Source: an uncultured Clostridia bacterium (GTDB lineage: Bacteria > Bacillota > Clostridia > Christensenellales > Borkfalkiaceae). From it: a stretch of DNA of 7,198 nucleotides. A program made the translations under genes and the position numbers. Under the pieces are notes generated by a model. The model made no database searches. It was given only the letters and a program-made list of their open reading frames with translations, and was not told where the DNA came from. Location: assembly GCA_947177825.1 (NCBI GenBank), contig CAMWWA010000063.1, positions 1-7,198 on the forward strand. The letters run 5' to 3'. Shown here in pieces: positions 5,647 through 7,198 of the stretch (its first letter is position 1; the number at the start of each line of letters is the position of its first letter).

Positions 5647-6714
5647 TTATAAGTCAAACGCTATCGCGGTCACGTCGTCGTGCAGCTCGCCGCAGAAGCT
5701 CTTTAAATTGCTTTCAAGATTCTTTATAAATTCCTCGCCCGTGCGCGAGACGGAAAGCGTCTTCATTGCGCCGTCCACGCCGAACATTTCGCCGAATTTG
5801 TTCTTGCTTTCGGTCACGCCGTCGGTAAGTAAAACGAGGATATCTCCGCTCTTATAGGGTATGCTGTCCTCGAAATACGCCGCGTTGTCGAACCAGTTTG
5901 AAACGGGAGGGGAGTTTAAAACTATGCGCGTAATACCGCCGCCCGACTTTAAAAGTATGGGCACGTTGTGCCCCGCCATGGAGTAGGTTATACTTTCTTT
6001 ATCTATCCTGACGGCTGCTACCGTTATGTAATTCCTTTCGTCTAAATTCAGTTCCGAAAACTTGTTTGCAAGCGTCGATATCGCCTGCGCGGGGGAATAC
6101 GCCTGCTTGTCGTAGGCGGCCTTTACGAATGCCGTAAGCATACCCGCGGAAATACCTTTACCCGAAACGTCGGCAATAACGCCGCACGCCGACGAGCCGA
6201 CGGTAAACACCTCGGGCAGGTCGCCGCCAATCTCGCGGCAGGGAATATATAAATAGGAATACCGCTTGCTTCCCGCCCATTTGCCCGCGGGCAACAGGCG
6301 CTGTTGAATGGACTTTGCGGCAACCAGCTCCCTTGCTATTTCAAGCTCCAGCGCGTCGTCTATAACGCCCATGCACAGACCGCCGCCCAAAGGCTTTACG
6401 GTAAGCGAAAATGAAACCTCGCGCTTTTCCTCGCCGCCCAGCTTTATGTACACGCGGCGCGAAACCTCGGTGGAGGAGTAAAAGCTGTCCTCGAAAGCCG
6501 AAACCAGAGTGCAACCCTTTGCACACTCGCTTCTTCCGCACCGCTTGCAATCGCCCGCACAGCCCACGGCGGCGCCCAGAGTTGCGCGCTTAAAGCCGCG
6601 CCCGAACAGCGCGGCAAATTTGGAGTTGCAGAAGACTGCTCTTAAATTTTGGTCGGCGACGAATACCGCGGAGGGGACTCCGTCGATTATCCGCCGGTAA
6701 TATTTTTCAATCAT
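5647..6714 (-). CDS. PAS-SpoIIE (PP2C-type) serine phosphatase with cysteine cluster
   Basis: A 355-residue soluble protein. Residues 1-115 resemble a PAS sensor domain ('IIDGVPSAVFVADQNLRAVFCNSKFAALFG'), interrupted by a cysteine cluster C52-x3-C56-x2-C59-x4-C64-x3-C68. A helical linker 'ELEIARELVAAKSIQQRLLP' (123-142) is typical of RsbU-like proteins. The SpoIIE/PPM domain (about 155-355) keeps its metal-binding set: 'EIGGDLPEVF' with Asp165, 'ADVSGKGISAGM' with Asp182, 'MAGHNVPIL', 'LLTDGVTE' with Asp298 and 'HDDVTAI' with Asp346/Asp347. It should dephosphorylate a phospho-Ser/Thr protein, classically an anti-sigma antagonist, in response to PAS input; the partner is not in this window. 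The start ATG overlaps the lipid kinase stop (ATGATTGA), and there is no purine-rich ribosome site just upstream, so translation is probably coupled. Confidence 0.9.
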   Translation of the reverse strand: MIEKYYRRIIDGVPSAVFVADQNLRAVFCNSKFAALFGRGFKRATLGAAVGCAGDCKRCGRSECAKGCTLVSAFEDSFYSSTEVSRRVYIKLGGEEKREVSFSLTVKPLGGGLCMGVIDDALELEIARELVAAKSIQQRLLPAGKWAGSKRYSYLYIPCREIGGDLPEVFTVGSSACGVIADVSGKGISAGMLTAFVKAAYDKQAYSPAQAISTLANKFSELNLDERNYITVAAVRIDKESITYSMAGHNVPILLKSGGGITRIVLNSPPVSNWFDNAAYFEDSIPYKSGDILVLLTDGVTESKNKFGEMFGVDGAMKTLSVSRTGEEFIKNLESNLKSFCGELHDDVTAIAFDL

Positions 6715-7198
6715 GTCTGGGAAGATAGAATTTGAGTTTGCCCGATACCACGCGCGCGTTCAGCCTTACGCCTTCGTAAATTTCGCCTTCCGCTTGTACG
6801 GGCACCGCGCCTTCGACGGGTATTATGCGCGCCGTTTTGCACTTGACGTGCGTAACTTCCTTTACCTTGTTGACCTTGCCCGCCTTCAGCTTAAGAAAGG
6901 CGATAAGCGTCCTGAAACGGGACAGGTAGTCCACGACGAGCAAATCCATATATCCGTCGTCTATAGCGGCGTCGGGGAAAAGCTTTATGCCGCCGCCAAT
7001 CTGTTTGCCGTTGCCCAGGCAGGCGATAAGTCCCGTATACGTGCGCTCCTCGCCGTCGTCCCAGCTCACCTTGTACGAAGTGGCTTTATAATGCCTCAGG
7101 CTCTTTACAAACGCCGAATAGTATTTGTTCTTTCCCGTCTTGCTGCCCGAATACACGCGCTGCAAAACGTCCACGTCTATGCCCGTGCCAATCGCGTT
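6707..7198 (-). CDS. Diacylglycerol/lipid kinase family protein, C-terminal part (5' end outside window)
   Basis: An open frame enters from the right edge and ends at TGA (6709-6707), giving 163 visible residues. The first residues, 'NAIGTGIDVDVLQRV', match the 'N-x-x-G-x-G-[FI]-D' segment that follows the nucleotide-binding domain in DagK/YegS/BmrU-type lipid kinases. Later, 'CLGNGKQIGGGIKLFPDAAIDDGYMDLLVV' matches the conserved 'N-G-x-x-x-G-G-G-x-x-x-x-P-x-A-x-x-D-D-G' element, and 'VQAEGEIYEG' stands where most members have 'V-Q-x-D-G-E'. The family phosphorylates diacylglycerol or related lipids at the membrane, in phospholipid turnover or lipid salvage. The N-terminal catalytic domain is outside the window, so activity cannot be judged. 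The GTG at 7174 is internal, not a start. It overlaps the downstream phosphatase gene by 8 nt and is co-transcribed with it. Confidence 0.88.
   Translation of the reverse strand, partial: NAIGTGIDVDVLQRVYSGSKTGKNKYYSAFVKSLRHYKATSYKVSWDDGEERTYTGLIACLGNGKQIGGGIKLFPDAAIDDGYMDLLVVDYLSRFRTLIAFLKLKAGKVNKVKEVTHVKCKTARIIPVEGAVPVQAEGEIYEGVRLNARVVSGKLKFYLPRHD

Noticed and set aside
6707..7174. GTG at 7174 as the true start of the lipid kinase gene
   Set aside because: Family residues ('NAIGTGID') continue in frame to the window edge, so the gene begins outside.
1..7198. CRISPR array, insertion sequence, toxin-antitoxin or defence cassette
   Set aside because: No spaced direct repeats, transposase motifs or matching gene pairs seen on either strand.

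Overview
The window looks like an ordinary chromosomal stretch of a Bacillota (Clostridia-like) bacterium of moderate G+C. This rests on the gene families (PepV/Sapep-type dipeptidase, SpoIIE-type phosphatase, DagK-type lipid kinase, YcxB-like membrane protein, NarL-type two-component pair), the purine-rich Shine-Dalgarno sites, sigma-A type promoters and a tRNA-Ser with encoded CCA. I cannot name a genus from sequence alone.

Layout, left to right. (1) 3-158 (+): C-terminal piece of a small AT-rich XRE-type regulator. (2) 164-328: tRNA-Ser(GCU) on the minus strand, with its terminator hairpin and a near-consensus promoter. (3) 383-1710: a promoter, an SGNH/GDSL hydrolase and a two-helix membrane protein in one short operon, closed by a bidirectional hairpin. 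(4) 1715-2971 (-): an M20 dipeptidase that converges on the same hairpin. (5) 2988-3018: face-to-face overlapping promoters serving the dipeptidase (-) and the next operon (+). (6) 3065-5608 (+): a RadC-family protein that has lost its JAMM metal-binding residues, overlapping a six-helix sensor kinase, followed by a NarL/LuxR response regulator and a strong terminator. (7) 5647-7198 (-): a PAS-SpoIIE phosphatase with a cysteine cluster, overlapping the end of a diacylglycerol-kinase-type lipid kinase that runs off the right edge.

The two signalling modules (RadC-like/kinase/regulator, and lipid kinase/phosphatase) converge on the terminator at 5611-5644. No obvious target genes sit beside either of them. 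The membrane kinase should phosphorylate the response regulator. The SpoIIE-type phosphatase would be expected to act on an anti-sigma-factor antagonist encoded elsewhere.

I found no CRISPR array, insertion sequence or clearly new defence system. The most unusual items are the JAMM-less RadC protein coupled to a two-component system, the cysteine-rich PAS-phosphatase coupled to a lipid kinase, and the interlocked divergent promoters.
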